NCBI GenBank assembly: GCA_018607905.1
Contig: JABBAP010000068.1
Location: forward strand, 1 to 64,000
Reading direction: 5' to 3'
Origin: Paracoccaceae bacterium
Lineage (GTDB): Bacteria; Pseudomonadota; Alphaproteobacteria; Rhodobacterales; Rhodobacteraceae
DNA: 64,000 nt
Every line of letters begins with the position of its first letter. Position 1 is the stretch's first letter. The notes under the pieces were generated by a model. The model was given only the letters and a program-made list of their open reading frames with translations, made no database searches and had not been told where the DNA came from. A program made the translations under genes and the position numbers. Below are positions 8,048 to 17,210 of the stretch, piece by piece.

Positions 8048-10084
8048 ATGACCGCTGACACAATGCCCGAACTTACCCCAGAGCAACTCGCCGAGATCGA
8101 GCGTAAGTACGATCCCGAAACGGCGTTTCGTCCAACGGGGCGCATGTTGGGATATTTCATTGCGGCGGTTTTGGTGGCCATGTCAGCCTATCATTTCTAC
8201 GCCTCTGGCTTTGGCCTAATCCGCGAACTTTTACACCGAGGCATCCACCTTTCCTTTGTTCTCGGGCTTGTATTTTTGCTGTTCGGCTTGCGCAAAGCTG
8301 ACTACGAAAGTGGCGTTTCAAAAGCGTGGTACTGTTTTGACGGCGTTCCCCTGATCGATATTGTTCTGGCTGTTTTGGTTGTTGGTGCGGCGATGTATTT
8401 GCCCCTTCTGCCCCCTGAAATCGTATCTGAGCGCGTCGGTAATCCGTCACAATTTGATGTGTTCATGGGCTCAGCTTTGTTGATCCTAACGCTAGAGGCA
8501 ACCCGCCGATCCGTCGGTCCAACCCTGCCAATCATCGCGATGCTGTTCATTGTATTTGCCTATTTTGGCCCTTGGATGCCCGGTGCCCTAAAACACGGGG
8601 GTGCCAGCTGGCTTGGTATTATTAACCACCTTTATATGACCAACCAAGGCATCTATGGGATCGCCATCGGCGTGATGGCGCAATACGTTTTCCTGTTCAT
8701 TCTGTTCGGCGTTTTGGCGACACGAATTGGCTTAGGGCAGTTGTTCATCGACCTAGCGATGGTCATTGCAGGGCGCTATTCAGGCGGGCCCGCAAAGGTC
8801 GCGATTTTCTCCTCTGCATTCATGGGCACAATCTCTGGCTCCTCGATCGCGAACACTGTCACCACTGGCGCGCTAACAATTCCCGCGATGAAAAAGGTCG
8901 GCTATCCCGCCCATTTCGCTGGCGCAGTTGAAGCAACCGCATCAACGGGTGGCCAAATCACCCCACCAATCTTGGGCGCAGCTGCCTTTATCATGGTTGA
9001 ATACCTCGAAATACCCCTGCGCGATATCTTGGCAGCGGCCCTATTTCCTGCGCTCCTCCATTATTTTGGCATTTTCATCATGGTCCACCTCGAAGCCAAA
9101 AAACTGGGCCTGCGCGGCCTCCGTGCCGAAGAATTACCAAAGGTCGGCTTGGTGCTCAAAGATCACTGGCTGTCCATCATTCCGCTTGTCATTTTGGTCT
9201 ACCTAATCCTGTCAGGCAAAACGCCAGATTATGCAGCCGTCTATGGCATCATTGCCTGCGTCGTTGTCGGCTTCCTCAATCCCAACCACCGCCTGACGAT
9301 CCCTGATCTTTGGGATTCACTTGCGGCAGGTGCCAAGAACACGCTCGCTGTGGGGGCCGCTGCGGCCACTGTCGGCGTCGTCGTCGGCGTCGTAACTTTG
9401 ACAGGCGTTGGCTTTCGATTGGGCTATGTTGTTGTTCAAACAGCCACCGATATCGGCGGTTTCCTCAGCACAGTGCCAGTGTTGTCGTATTTCACAGTGA
9501 CCCAATGGGCGCTGTTTGTGTCGCTCATCCTGATCGCGATTTCCTGCATCATCATGGGCGCAGGCATTCCAACAACAGCTACCTACATTATTTTGGTGGC
9601 CGTCGCGGCCCCTGCCCTTGCACAGTTGCAAATCGAACCGTTGGTGTCCCACTTCTTTGTCTTTTATTACGGCGTGCTAGCCGACATCACGCCTCCAGTC
9701 GCGCTTGCCGCTTACGCCGCCGCAGGGATCGCGGGCTCAAACCCCTTCAAAACAGGCAACACCGCTTTCCGACTTGGAATCGCAAAGGCGTTGGTTCCTT
9801 TCGTCTTTGTCTATTCTCCCGCCCTGTTGCTCGTCGCCGATGGCTTCACCTGGTATTTATTCACGATCACGCTGATCGGCGCCATGCTCGGGATTGCATC
9901 ACTTGGCGTCGCTTTAAGCGGCTTCCTGTTTCGCCCCTTGGCAAAGTGGGAACGCTGGTGGGTTGCCTTGACGTCCTTCTTATTCATCGCACCCGGCCTA
10001 ACAACCTTGCTGATTGGACTGGTCGCAATGTCGCCAATCGTTTTCAGGCAAATAATGGCAAGACGCGCATTCGAGGCGAGCTAG
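8048..10084 (+). CDS. TRAP transporter fused permease (TAXI type, 4TM/12TM)
   Basis: The 678-aa membrane protein combines the small and large TRAP subunits in one chain, the usual arrangement for TAXI systems. A charged N-terminus (about 40 residues) leads into four helices, then a long DctM-like part with FSSAFMGTISGSSIANTVTT near residue 260, TASTGGQITPPILGAAAFIM near 300, and a second GAGIPTTATYI / DITPPVALAAYAAAG region near 500-560. With the upstream binding protein it forms a complete second ion-driven importer in this cluster. No gene directly overlaps its end. Confidence 0.92.
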   Translation: MTADTMPELTPEQLAEIERKYDPETAFRPTGRMLGYFIAAVLVAMSAYHFYASGFGLIRELLHRGIHLSFVLGLVFLLFGLRKADYESGVSKAWYCFDGVPLIDIVLAVLVVGAAMYLPLLPPEIVSERVGNPSQFDVFMGSALLILTLEATRRSVGPTLPIIAMLFIVFAYFGPWMPGALKHGGASWLGIINHLYMTNQGIYGIAIGVMAQYVFLFILFGVLATRIGLGQLFIDLAMVIAGRYSGGPAKVAIFSSAFMGTISGSSIANTVTTGALTIPAMKKVGYPAHFAGAVEATASTGGQITPPILGAAAFIMVEYLEIPLRDILAAALFPALLHYFGIFIMVHLEAKKLGLRGLRAEELPKVGLVLKDHWLSIIPLVILVYLILSGKTPDYAAVYGIIACVVVGFLNPNHRLTIPDLWDSLAAGAKNTLAVGAAAATVGVVVGVVTLTGVGFRLGYVVVQTATDIGGFLSTVPVLSYFTVTQWALFVSLILIAISCIIMGAGIPTTATYIILVAVAAPALAQLQIEPLVSHFFVFYYGVLADITPPVALAAYAAAGIAGSNPFKTGNTAFRLGIAKALVPFVFVYSPALLLVADGFTWYLFTITLIGAMLGIASLGVALSGFLFRPLAKWERWWVALTSFLFIAPGLTTLLIGLVAMSPIVFRQIMARRAFEAS

Positions 10085-10110
10085 GTCAAATCTTTACTGT
10101 CTTCTTCATT

Positions 10111-10170
10111 GACTCAAAGCGATCTTGTGTGGAACAAATTACTCCACACAAGCCAAAGATCGAACGAGTC
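10111..10170 (+). repeat. Long imperfect inverted repeat after the TAXI permease
   Basis: CTTGTGTGGA (10124-10133) is the exact inverse of TCCACACAAG (10143-10152). Further complementarity extends outward through CGATC/GATCG to GACTC (10111-10115) and GAGTC (10166-10170), with small bulges. It lies in the gap between the permease and the hydantoinase operon. No T-run follows, so it may be an operator or an RNA stem rather than a standard terminator. Confidence 0.6.
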
Positions 10171-10302
10171 ATGAAAATCGAAATTTGCAATCCGATGCAG
10201 CGCCGTGAAACTGGATGTGATCTGGTTACCTAACAAGGCATATTTTCCGTCTACGCGGCGCGATACCTCTGACCTTTCGACTTTCTGAATTTGGCACTCT
10301 CA

Positions 10303-12402
10303 ATGACATCTACAAATGGATTCCAGCTGGCCATTGATATTGGCGGCACTTTTACTGACACGGTTCTTATTGATAACGCCAACCAAATTCTGGCCTCCAC
10401 CAAAACCCCAACAACACCTGACGCCCCCGCCCTTGCCGCGATCGAGGGCGCGTCCAGCGTCTTGAACCAAGCCAACGTGTCTTGGGAGCAAATCACAACT
10501 TTCATTCACGGGACCACCCTTGCAACAAACGCCCTAATTGAAAGACGCGGTGCAAAAGTCGCAACCATTACATCAGCTGGATTTCGCGACATCCTAGAAA
10601 TCGCCTATGAACGCAGATACAGCCAATACGCCATTAACATCGAAAAGCCCGACCTAATCGTGCCCCGCAAATATGCCTTTACCATCGCAGGTCGTATGAA
10701 TGCACAAGGGCAAGAATTAACACCACTTGACGAGGAAAGCAGCGGCGCACTCGCGGCTGTTTTGGCGGATAACGCGATAGAGGCGGTGTCGATCTGTCTG
10801 CTGCATTCTTACGTCAATCCATCCCACGAACTGCGATTGCGCACCCTTCTTAACGAACATCTTCCTGACCTTATCGTATCACTCAGCCACGAAGTCAGTC
10901 CCGAAGCACGCGAATTCGACCGGCTTTGCACGACCATTGCAAACGCCTACATCCAACCCCTTATGTCGGGATATCTTGCCGATATTCAACGACGGTTCAG
11001 CGCGAAGGGCCTAACCTGCCCTGTCCTAATGATGACCGCAGCTGGGGGCATGACAACCCTAGAAACCGCCGCACGACTCCCGATCCGATTGGTCGAATCT
11101 GGCCCGGCAGGGGGCGCTATCTTGGCTGCACGACTCGCCGCCGAAACGAATGAACCAGAGGTGCTTTCCTTCGATATGGGCGGAACAACAGCCAAGCTGT
11201 CCTTGATCGACGATTTCCGCCCGCAAATGTCGCGCAAATTCGAAATTTCTCGCGCCGCACGCTTTGTCAAAGGATCAGGAATGCCCGTGCGCATCCCCGT
11301 GATCGAGATGATCGAAATTGGCGCGGGCGGCGGCTCCATCGCATCCGTCGATACCCTTGGCCGCGTGGCAGTTGGCCCGCAAAGCGCGGGGTCCGTCCCT
11401 GGCCCTGTTGGCTTTGGCAAAGGCGGAACAAAAGCCACAGTGACAGACGCTGACATCGCCTTGGGCTACATTGACCCAAAACATTTCGCCGAAGGGCGAT
11501 TAAAGATCGACCGCCCAGCCGCCGAACACGCCCTGCAATCAGGGATCGGCGCACGGCTAGGTTTAAATGCCACCGCCGCCGCAACAGCCGTGAGTGAAAT
11601 AGTTGACGAAGCAATGGCCAGTGCCGCACGCATGCATGGCGTTGAATCAGGCAAAGACCTGTCCAACCGACTGATGATCGCCTTTGGCGGCAACGGCCCT
11701 TTACATGCAACGCGGGTCGCACGGCGCGCCGGCATCCATCGCATTTTGATACCACAAGACCCCGGCGTCGGCTCAGCTGTCGGCTTCCTTTTCGCGCCCG
11801 TCTCGTTTGAAATCATCCGCTCCTATTACACCACCCTGCTCACGGCGAACCTCGATGCGCTGAACACTTTATTCCAAAGCATGTTTCAAGAAGCAGAACA
11901 GGTTGTCCGCGCAGGCGCCCCGCAAGGCACCCTAAAACAACGGCGTGTCGCCTTCATGCGCTACAAAGGCCAAGGCCACGAGATCGAAGTCGAACTCGGA
12001 TCGCAGCCCCTAACACCTGCAGATATCACCAGATTAAGCGCTGATTTCGAAACAGAATATGCCCGCCAATTTGGCCGACGTGTTCCAGGCATGACCATCG
12101 AAATCTTGAATTGGGGGTTGTCTTTATCATCGCAAGAACCTGCCTTGGCCGCAAAACTACCCCCAACCAAACAGCGCAAAATCGCACCCAACTCAACACG
12201 CTCCATCTGGTGCAACGTCACCGACACATGGCACGACGGCGCCATGTTCACCCGCGCAGAGTTACAATCAGGCGATACCTTTGACGGCCCCGCGCTCATC
12301 GTTGAACCCCAAACCACCACTTTCGTCAGCGCCGATTTTCGGGCCGACATTGATGGGCAAGGCAACATCTGGCTCACCTCAACACAAGGGGCACCCCAAT
12401 GA
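10303..12402 (+). CDS. Hydantoinase/oxoprolinase subunit A (HyuA-like)
   Basis: The 699-aa protein is the ATP-binding subunit of the hydantoinase/5-oxoprolinase/caprolactamase family. N-terminal AIDIGGTFTDTVLID (about residues 9-23) and FDMGGTTAKLSLID (about 290) are the phosphate-binding motifs of its ASKHA fold; HGTTLATNALIERRGAK near residue 70 is also diagnostic. The family uses ATP to activate an amide of a ring (hydantoin, oxoproline, lactam) for hydrolysis. The ATG at 10303 has no clear Shine-Dalgarno site; an in-frame TTG four codons earlier is an alternative. Its end overlaps hyuB by ATGA, fitting a heteromeric enzyme. Confidence 0.88.
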   Translation: MTSTNGFQLAIDIGGTFTDTVLIDNANQILASTKTPTTPDAPALAAIEGASSVLNQANVSWEQITTFIHGTTLATNALIERRGAKVATITSAGFRDILEIAYERRYSQYAINIEKPDLIVPRKYAFTIAGRMNAQGQELTPLDEESSGALAAVLADNAIEAVSICLLHSYVNPSHELRLRTLLNEHLPDLIVSLSHEVSPEAREFDRLCTTIANAYIQPLMSGYLADIQRRFSAKGLTCPVLMMTAAGGMTTLETAARLPIRLVESGPAGGAILAARLAAETNEPEVLSFDMGGTTAKLSLIDDFRPQMSRKFEISRAARFVKGSGMPVRIPVIEMIEIGAGGGSIASVDTLGRVAVGPQSAGSVPGPVGFGKGGTKATVTDADIALGYIDPKHFAEGRLKIDRPAAEHALQSGIGARLGLNATAAATAVSEIVDEAMASAARMHGVESGKDLSNRLMIAFGGNGPLHATRVARRAGIHRILIPQDPGVGSAVGFLFAPVSFEIIRSYYTTLLTANLDALNTLFQSMFQEAEQVVRAGAPQGTLKQRRVAFMRYKGQGHEIEVELGSQPLTPADITRLSADFETEYARQFGRRVPGMTIEILNWGLSLSSQEPALAAKLPPTKQRKIAPNSTRSIWCNVTDTWHDGAMFTRAELQSGDTFDGPALIVEPQTTTFVSADFRADIDGQGNIWLTSTQGAPQ

Positions 12403-14048
12403 CCCAATCAAACACAAAACTTCAGGTCATGTGGAACCGTCTGTTGGCCGTTGTCGAAGAACAAGGCCAAGCCTTAATCCGCGCAGCATTCAGCCCAATC
12501 GTGCGCGAATGCGGCGACATATCTGCGGGCATATTCGATTTTCAGGGCCGCATGTTGGCCCAAGCCGTCACAGGCACGCCCGGCCACATTAACACAATGG
12601 CCGAAGCCGTCATCACTCTACGCGCCCGCTTTCCAGTACAAGATATGAAACCCGGCGACATCTACATGACCAACGACCCGTGGATCGCTTCTGGGCATCT
12701 GAACGATTTCCTCCTGCTAATGCCCGTTTTCTTCAAAAACCGCGTTATCGGCTTCACGTCCTGCACCTCGCATTTGGTTGATCTTGGCGGGCTGGGCATG
12801 GGCCCCGAAGGCTCAGATATCTACGACGAAGGCTTGCTAATCCCACCCTGTAAGTTGGGTAGCAAAGGCGAGGTTAACGCGCTATTGATGGACATCGTCA
12901 AAGCAAACTCGCGCGAACCCGTCGCCAATGAAGGCGATATTTACGCCCTTATCGCGTGCTGCGAAGCAGGCGCATCAAGCCTCAGTCAAATGATGCAAGA
13001 GTTCGCCATAAACGATCTGAACGCGCTGTCAGATTACATCATCGAAACTTCGCGCAACGCCACGATCAAGGCAATCGCAGCCCTCCCCAAAGGCACTTGG
13101 CACAGCACATTAACCGTAGACGGATACGATGCAGAAATCGAATTACGCGCGGCCCTCACCATCGCAACCGATCACCTGCTCATCGATTTCGCAGGCACCG
13201 CACGCTGCACCAACAAAGGCATCAACGTGCCGCTAAATTACGCCACGGCTTACACGGTTTTTGCACTTCGCTGCATCATTGGCCCTGAAATTCCCAATAA
13301 CGCAGGATCGCTCGCCCCCTTCCGCGTCACCGCACCAAAGGGATGCATTCTAAACGCCCAACCCCCTGTCCCCGTCGCCATGCGCCACACGCTCGGCCAG
13401 ATGACACCAGACCTCGTTTATGGCTGCCTATCGCAAGCTCTTCCCAACATTGTCCCCGCAGAGGGCGCATCCTGCATGTACGATTTGCCCCTGCGCCACG
13501 TCCCCGAAGCCGCAGATCTGGGCCATCAAAAGTTTGCAACGGAATTGGTTTTTAGCGGCGGCACGGGCGCGCGCCCAACACTTGACGGACTATCCGCTAC
13601 AGCATTCCCAAGCGGCGTTTGGGGCAGCCAAGTTGAAACCACCGAAGCCGCGGCCCCGATCCTAATCCACAGCCGCGAACTGCGCCGCGATTCAGGTGGC
13701 GCAGGTCAATATCGCGGCGGCCTTGGTCAACACATCGAGGTCAGCTCGGCGATCGAAGAAGATATCATGCTGTTTCTTTCGGTTGAACGCGTCGGCAACC
13801 CTGCCAAAGGACGACACGGCGGATTAGACGGTGCCACCGGGCGCATTCGAATGGGACACGACGGTACAGACCTTCCCAGCAAAGGCGAATTTCGGATCAA
13901 AGCAGGCAAAACCCTGATCTTCGAAACCCCTGGTGGTGGCGGCTTTGGCGCACCACAAAACCGCCACCCAAACGCATTGCAAAACGATGTCGAAGCTGAT
14001 CTCGTCAGCGCGCAGGCCGCAGATAAACTCTATCGGAAACAGCCATGA
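12399..14048 (+). CDS. Hydantoinase/oxoprolinase subunit B (HyuB-like)
   Basis: The 549-aa partner of HyuA carries family landmarks: ECGDISAGIFDFQGRMLAQ near residue 33, GDIYMTNDPWIASGHLND near 86, and a C-terminal glycine-rich tail ETPGGGGFGAP. In 5-oxoprolinase and N-methylhydantoinase relatives this subunit carries the metal centre that hydrolyses the phosphorylated ring amide. It is coupled to hyuA upstream and to the aminotransferase downstream, each by a four-base overlap. The pair could equally act on a hydantoin, a lactam or a cyclic imide; sequence alone does not decide. Confidence 0.88.
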   Translation: MTQSNTKLQVMWNRLLAVVEEQGQALIRAAFSPIVRECGDISAGIFDFQGRMLAQAVTGTPGHINTMAEAVITLRARFPVQDMKPGDIYMTNDPWIASGHLNDFLLLMPVFFKNRVIGFTSCTSHLVDLGGLGMGPEGSDIYDEGLLIPPCKLGSKGEVNALLMDIVKANSREPVANEGDIYALIACCEAGASSLSQMMQEFAINDLNALSDYIIETSRNATIKAIAALPKGTWHSTLTVDGYDAEIELRAALTIATDHLLIDFAGTARCTNKGINVPLNYATAYTVFALRCIIGPEIPNNAGSLAPFRVTAPKGCILNAQPPVPVAMRHTLGQMTPDLVYGCLSQALPNIVPAEGASCMYDLPLRHVPEAADLGHQKFATELVFSGGTGARPTLDGLSATAFPSGVWGSQVETTEAAAPILIHSRELRRDSGGAGQYRGGLGQHIEVSSAIEEDIMLFLSVERVGNPAKGRHGGLDGATGRIRMGHDGTDLPSKGEFRIKAGKTLIFETPGGGGFGAPQNRHPNALQNDVEADLVSAQAADKLYRKQP

Positions 14049-15127
14049 CAAACGCGCTTGATCACATCCAAAAAATGTCGCCCTACGCCCTCGCAGATAT
14101 GACGGCTCCATCGGGCATAGATTTAATCTCGCTCTCCCAAAATGAGAGCCTACGTCCACCCAGTCCAGCTGTTCTCAAGGCCACAACAGAAAGCCTCTCG
14201 AACAGCTCACAATACCCCGATTCAGATTGGACAGATCTGCGCATCGCCCTGTCAGGTCTTCACAACATCCCATCGGATCAGATATTATGCGGAACAGGCT
14301 CACTCGACTTAATCAGCTGCCTGGCCCGTGTATTCTCTGGCCCCGAACGCTCCATTCTTGCCCCCGAACACGCCTATCCGTTCTTCAAAACCGCCGCACA
14401 AATGGCCAACGCCCGCTTCGACACCGCCCCTGAAAACAACGGCTCGGTCTGCGTAGATGCGCTGCTAACTGCCGTAAAACCCGACACATCCATTGTGTTT
14501 GTCGCTAACCCTGCAAACCCAACAGGCACGCGCATCCCAAAATCGGATCTGCAACGCCTTCGCAGCAATCTTCGCCCGGACATCATCCTTGTAATCGACG
14601 AAGCCTACGGCGAATTTAGCGATCCCTTGGGCGAACGTTGCTGGGACATGCTGAACTCAGACAACTGCATCGTTCTGCGCACCTTTTCCAAGGCCTATAG
14701 CATGGCGGGTTTTCGCATCGGCTGGGGGCTTTTCCCCGACCGGATTGCGGGCGAGGTGCGCAAAGTCATGAACCCCAACAACGTCACACTTGCCGCGCAA
14801 ACAGCTGCGCTCGCAGCCGTGCGCGATCAACCCTACATGCAACAGACCTGCCAGATCACCACGACCCTGCGCGATCAAACGATGCGCACCCTAACCGAGG
14901 CTGGGTTCGATGTGCTGCCCAGCGTGACCAATTTTCTGCTGATACAATTCGCAAATACAGCCAAGGCCAAAGCCGCCGATGCAGCCCTGCGCGCTCACGG
15001 TATTTTCCTACGCCGTCAACAAGGCGCAGGCCTGCCCTATGCCCTACGAATGACCATCGGACCAGAGCCCGAAACCCAAACAGCCATCGCACACCTTGAA
15101 CGCTGGATGCAGGAGACACCTAAATGA
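14045..15127 (+). CDS. Class I/II PLP aminotransferase (HisC-like)
   Basis: The 360-aa fold-type I enzyme resembles histidinol-phosphate aminotransferases. The PLP lysine is Lys216 in RTFSKAYSMAGFRIGWG; VANPANPTGT (about 153-162) and VIDEAYGEF (about 183-191) are cofactor-binding motifs. It is probably not the biosynthetic HisC, because it sits inside a catabolic operon between HyuB and a racemase-like gene, with ATGA overlaps on both sides. A likely role is moving the amino group from the ring-opened product of HyuAB to a keto acid (or the reverse). Its product could feed the 2-hydroxyacid dehydrogenase encoded at the operon's end. Confidence 0.82.
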   Translation: MTNALDHIQKMSPYALADMTAPSGIDLISLSQNESLRPPSPAVLKATTESLSNSSQYPDSDWTDLRIALSGLHNIPSDQILCGTGSLDLISCLARVFSGPERSILAPEHAYPFFKTAAQMANARFDTAPENNGSVCVDALLTAVKPDTSIVFVANPANPTGTRIPKSDLQRLRSNLRPDIILVIDEAYGEFSDPLGERCWDMLNSDNCIVLRTFSKAYSMAGFRIGWGLFPDRIAGEVRKVMNPNNVTLAAQTAALAAVRDQPYMQQTCQITTTLRDQTMRTLTEAGFDVLPSVTNFLLIQFANTAKAKAADAALRAHGIFLRRQQGAGLPYALRMTIGPEPETQTAIAHLERWMQETPK

Positions 15128-15867
15128 TCCAATCACGCGGACGCGCACGCCTCGGCCTATTGGTGCCTTTCACCAATTCAAACCTAGAACCAGATTTCGC
15201 GATGATGCAGCCCGCTGGTGTGTCTTGCCACAGCGCCCGCCTTGGCGGATATGACGAAAACGAGGTCCCCGACGAGAGCCAAATGCAGGGCCTCGGGGCC
15301 GCAAACTTGGATGACCCAATTCACCTTTTGATGGGTGTGAAACCCGACGTCGTGATCTATGGCTGCACCTCCGCCACGTTAACCCACGGGCCCGCCTTTG
15401 ATCGTGCCTTGGCCAAACAGATCGAGGCCGCAAGTGGTGCAAAAACTGTAACTGCCGCAGGTGCGCTGGTGCACGCGCTGAACTCGCTCGGTGCAAAACG
15501 CATCGGTTTCGCCTCCCCTTACGTTGCTGCAATAAACGAATTGGCCGTGGAATTTTTGGCCAGCTCGGGTTTCGAAACCGTCATTCGATCCGAGGTAGAC
15601 GGCACGCTTGGCAATCACGAACAGGGCGCACTTGATCCAGATGCCGTTTACGCCCTTGGCCTCAAAGCCGACCACCCAGATGCAGAGGCCATTGTGCTCT
15701 CATGCACCGAAATGCGCGGTGTCGAAACGCTTGATCGTCTTGAACAAAAGCTCGGAAAACCCGTTGTCAGCTCCAACCAAGCCATGATGTTCGAAGCCCT
15801 TGGCGCATTGAACATCACGGACCCCATAAAAGGCTTTGGCAACCTCCTCGAAAGGATCAAAGGATGA
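15124..15867 (+). CDS. Maleate isomerase / Asp-Glu racemase-like enzyme
   Basis: The 247-aa protein shows the two-cysteine pattern VIYGCTSATLTHG (Cys81) and AIVLSCTEMRGVE (Cys194), as in maleate isomerases, arylmalonate decarboxylases and Asp/Glu racemases. The opening RLGLLVPFTNSNLEPDF resembles the start of the maleate isomerase/arylmalonate decarboxylase branch. The expected reaction is proton transfer at a carbon next to a carboxylate (isomerisation, racemisation or decarboxylation). It overlaps its neighbours by four bases each. It differs in sequence from the racemase-like gene at 5068, so it probably has a different substrate rather than being a recent duplicate. Confidence 0.8.
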   Translation: MIQSRGRARLGLLVPFTNSNLEPDFAMMQPAGVSCHSARLGGYDENEVPDESQMQGLGAANLDDPIHLLMGVKPDVVIYGCTSATLTHGPAFDRALAKQIEAASGAKTVTAAGALVHALNSLGAKRIGFASPYVAAINELAVEFLASSGFETVIRSEVDGTLGNHEQGALDPDAVYALGLKADHPDAEAIVLSCTEMRGVETLDRLEQKLGKPVVSSNQAMMFEALGALNITDPIKGFGNLLERIKG

Positions 15868-17210
15868 AATTCGAACAGATTGCTGAATTCACTCTTGGCA
15901 CACCCGATGTGCCCGAGCACGCGCTTCAGATGGCGGCCACATTGTTGATCGACACGCTCGGCGTTGCAGCTGGCGCGGCGCAAATGGCATCAGGGCGAAT
16001 TGCCCGCGATCACGCCGTGCGGTTTCAATCCGCTGGCACACCACAGGATGGCGCAACACTTCTTTTTGATGGGCGCAAAGCATCAATCACAGGGGCCGCC
16101 TTTGCCGCTGCCACGCAGATCGACAATCTAGATGCACATGATGGCTACAACCCCACCAAAGGTCACATCGGCTGCGCCGTCGTCCCTGCCCTGTGTGCAT
16201 TCGCTGAACATCACCCAAACCTTAGCGGTCGCGATGCGCTTGCGGCACTGGCGATGTCGTACGAAATCTCAGCACGCGCGGCCACCGCACTCCATTCCAC
16301 GGTCACTGATTATCACACGTCTGGCGCTTGGAACGCGCTGGGAGTTGCCGCAATCGGCGCGCGCCTACTGAACCTCTCACCCGAAGTCCTACGCCACGCC
16401 CTCGGCATTGCCGAATACCACGGCCCCCGCAGCCAAATGATGCGCGAAATTGCCAATCCGACCATGCTACACGATGGCTCTGGCATGGGCGCAATGGTCG
16501 GCGCGATGGCCGCATTGATGGCTCAAGACGGGTTCGAAGGCGCACCCGCAATCACGGTTGAACACGCAGAAGTCGCACATCATTGGTCCGATCTTGGCAC
16601 CCACTGGACGATCCTCGACAACTACATCAAACCTTACCCAATTTGCCGCTGGGCACACGCTGCACTCGACGCGCTTGGCCAAGTCCTGCAAGATAATGGC
16701 TTGCAAGAAAAAGACGTTGCCAAGATCGAAGTCCGCACTTTCGCGCAAGCGGCCGCGCTGTATTCAGGCATGCCCAAAACAACATCTCAGGCGCAATATT
16801 CTCTCCCCTTCGCACTCGCGACGCGCCTTGTTCACGGACGGATCGGGCCAGAGCATGTCATGGCACAAGGCTTAACAGACACCCATGTGGCAGATGCTCT
16901 GAACAAGATCGGGGTACACGAGGACAACCGCCATTCAGAGCGTTTTCCCGCTGGGCGTTGGTCAGATGTCACGGTGTACACCCACGATGGCACTACCCAT
17001 GCCTCGGGCGATATCCACGCACGCGGTGGGCCAGAATCTCCGATGTCGATGGCCGAAATCGAAGCAAAGTTTCACATCATGGCAACACCGCTCGCGCCAA
17101 AGCGCAGAAACAAAATATGGCGCATGCAAAGCCAACTGCTCGACCCAAATGTCAAGTTTTCCGAACTGCTTTCACTGATCCAAGCCAGCCCTGAGCCCCA
17201 AGATGCCTGA
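15864..17210 (+). CDS. MmgE/PrpD family protein
   Basis: The 448-aa protein fits the MmgE/PrpD family, which includes 2-methylcitrate dehydratase, cis-aconitate decarboxylase and iminodisuccinate epimerase. Visible landmarks are LLIDTLGVAAGAAQMASGR near the start, DNLDAHDGYNPTKGHIGCA near residue 90, and KPYPICRWAHAALDAL near 255. The best guess is dehydration or epimerisation of a small dicarboxylate. Iminodisuccinate/iminoacid chemistry would suit a cluster with racemase-like, aminotransferase and D-amino-acid dehydrogenase genes, but this is inference. Start and end overlap neighbouring genes by 4 and 8 bases. Confidence 0.85.
   Translation: MKFEQIAEFTLGTPDVPEHALQMAATLLIDTLGVAAGAAQMASGRIARDHAVRFQSAGTPQDGATLLFDGRKASITGAAFAAATQIDNLDAHDGYNPTKGHIGCAVVPALCAFAEHHPNLSGRDALAALAMSYEISARAATALHSTVTDYHTSGAWNALGVAAIGARLLNLSPEVLRHALGIAEYHGPRSQMMREIANPTMLHDGSGMGAMVGAMAALMAQDGFEGAPAITVEHAEVAHHWSDLGTHWTILDNYIKPYPICRWAHAALDALGQVLQDNGLQEKDVAKIEVRTFAQAAALYSGMPKTTSQAQYSLPFALATRLVHGRIGPEHVMAQGLTDTHVADALNKIGVHEDNRHSERFPAGRWSDVTVYTHDGTTHASGDIHARGGPESPMSMAEIEAKFHIMATPLAPKRRNKIWRMQSQLLDPNVKFSELLSLIQASPEPQDA

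Noticed and set aside
9310-10233. 307-codon plus-strand frame within the TAXI permease
   Set aside because: It is rich in R, H and S with no domain, and overlaps the well-supported permease in another frame.
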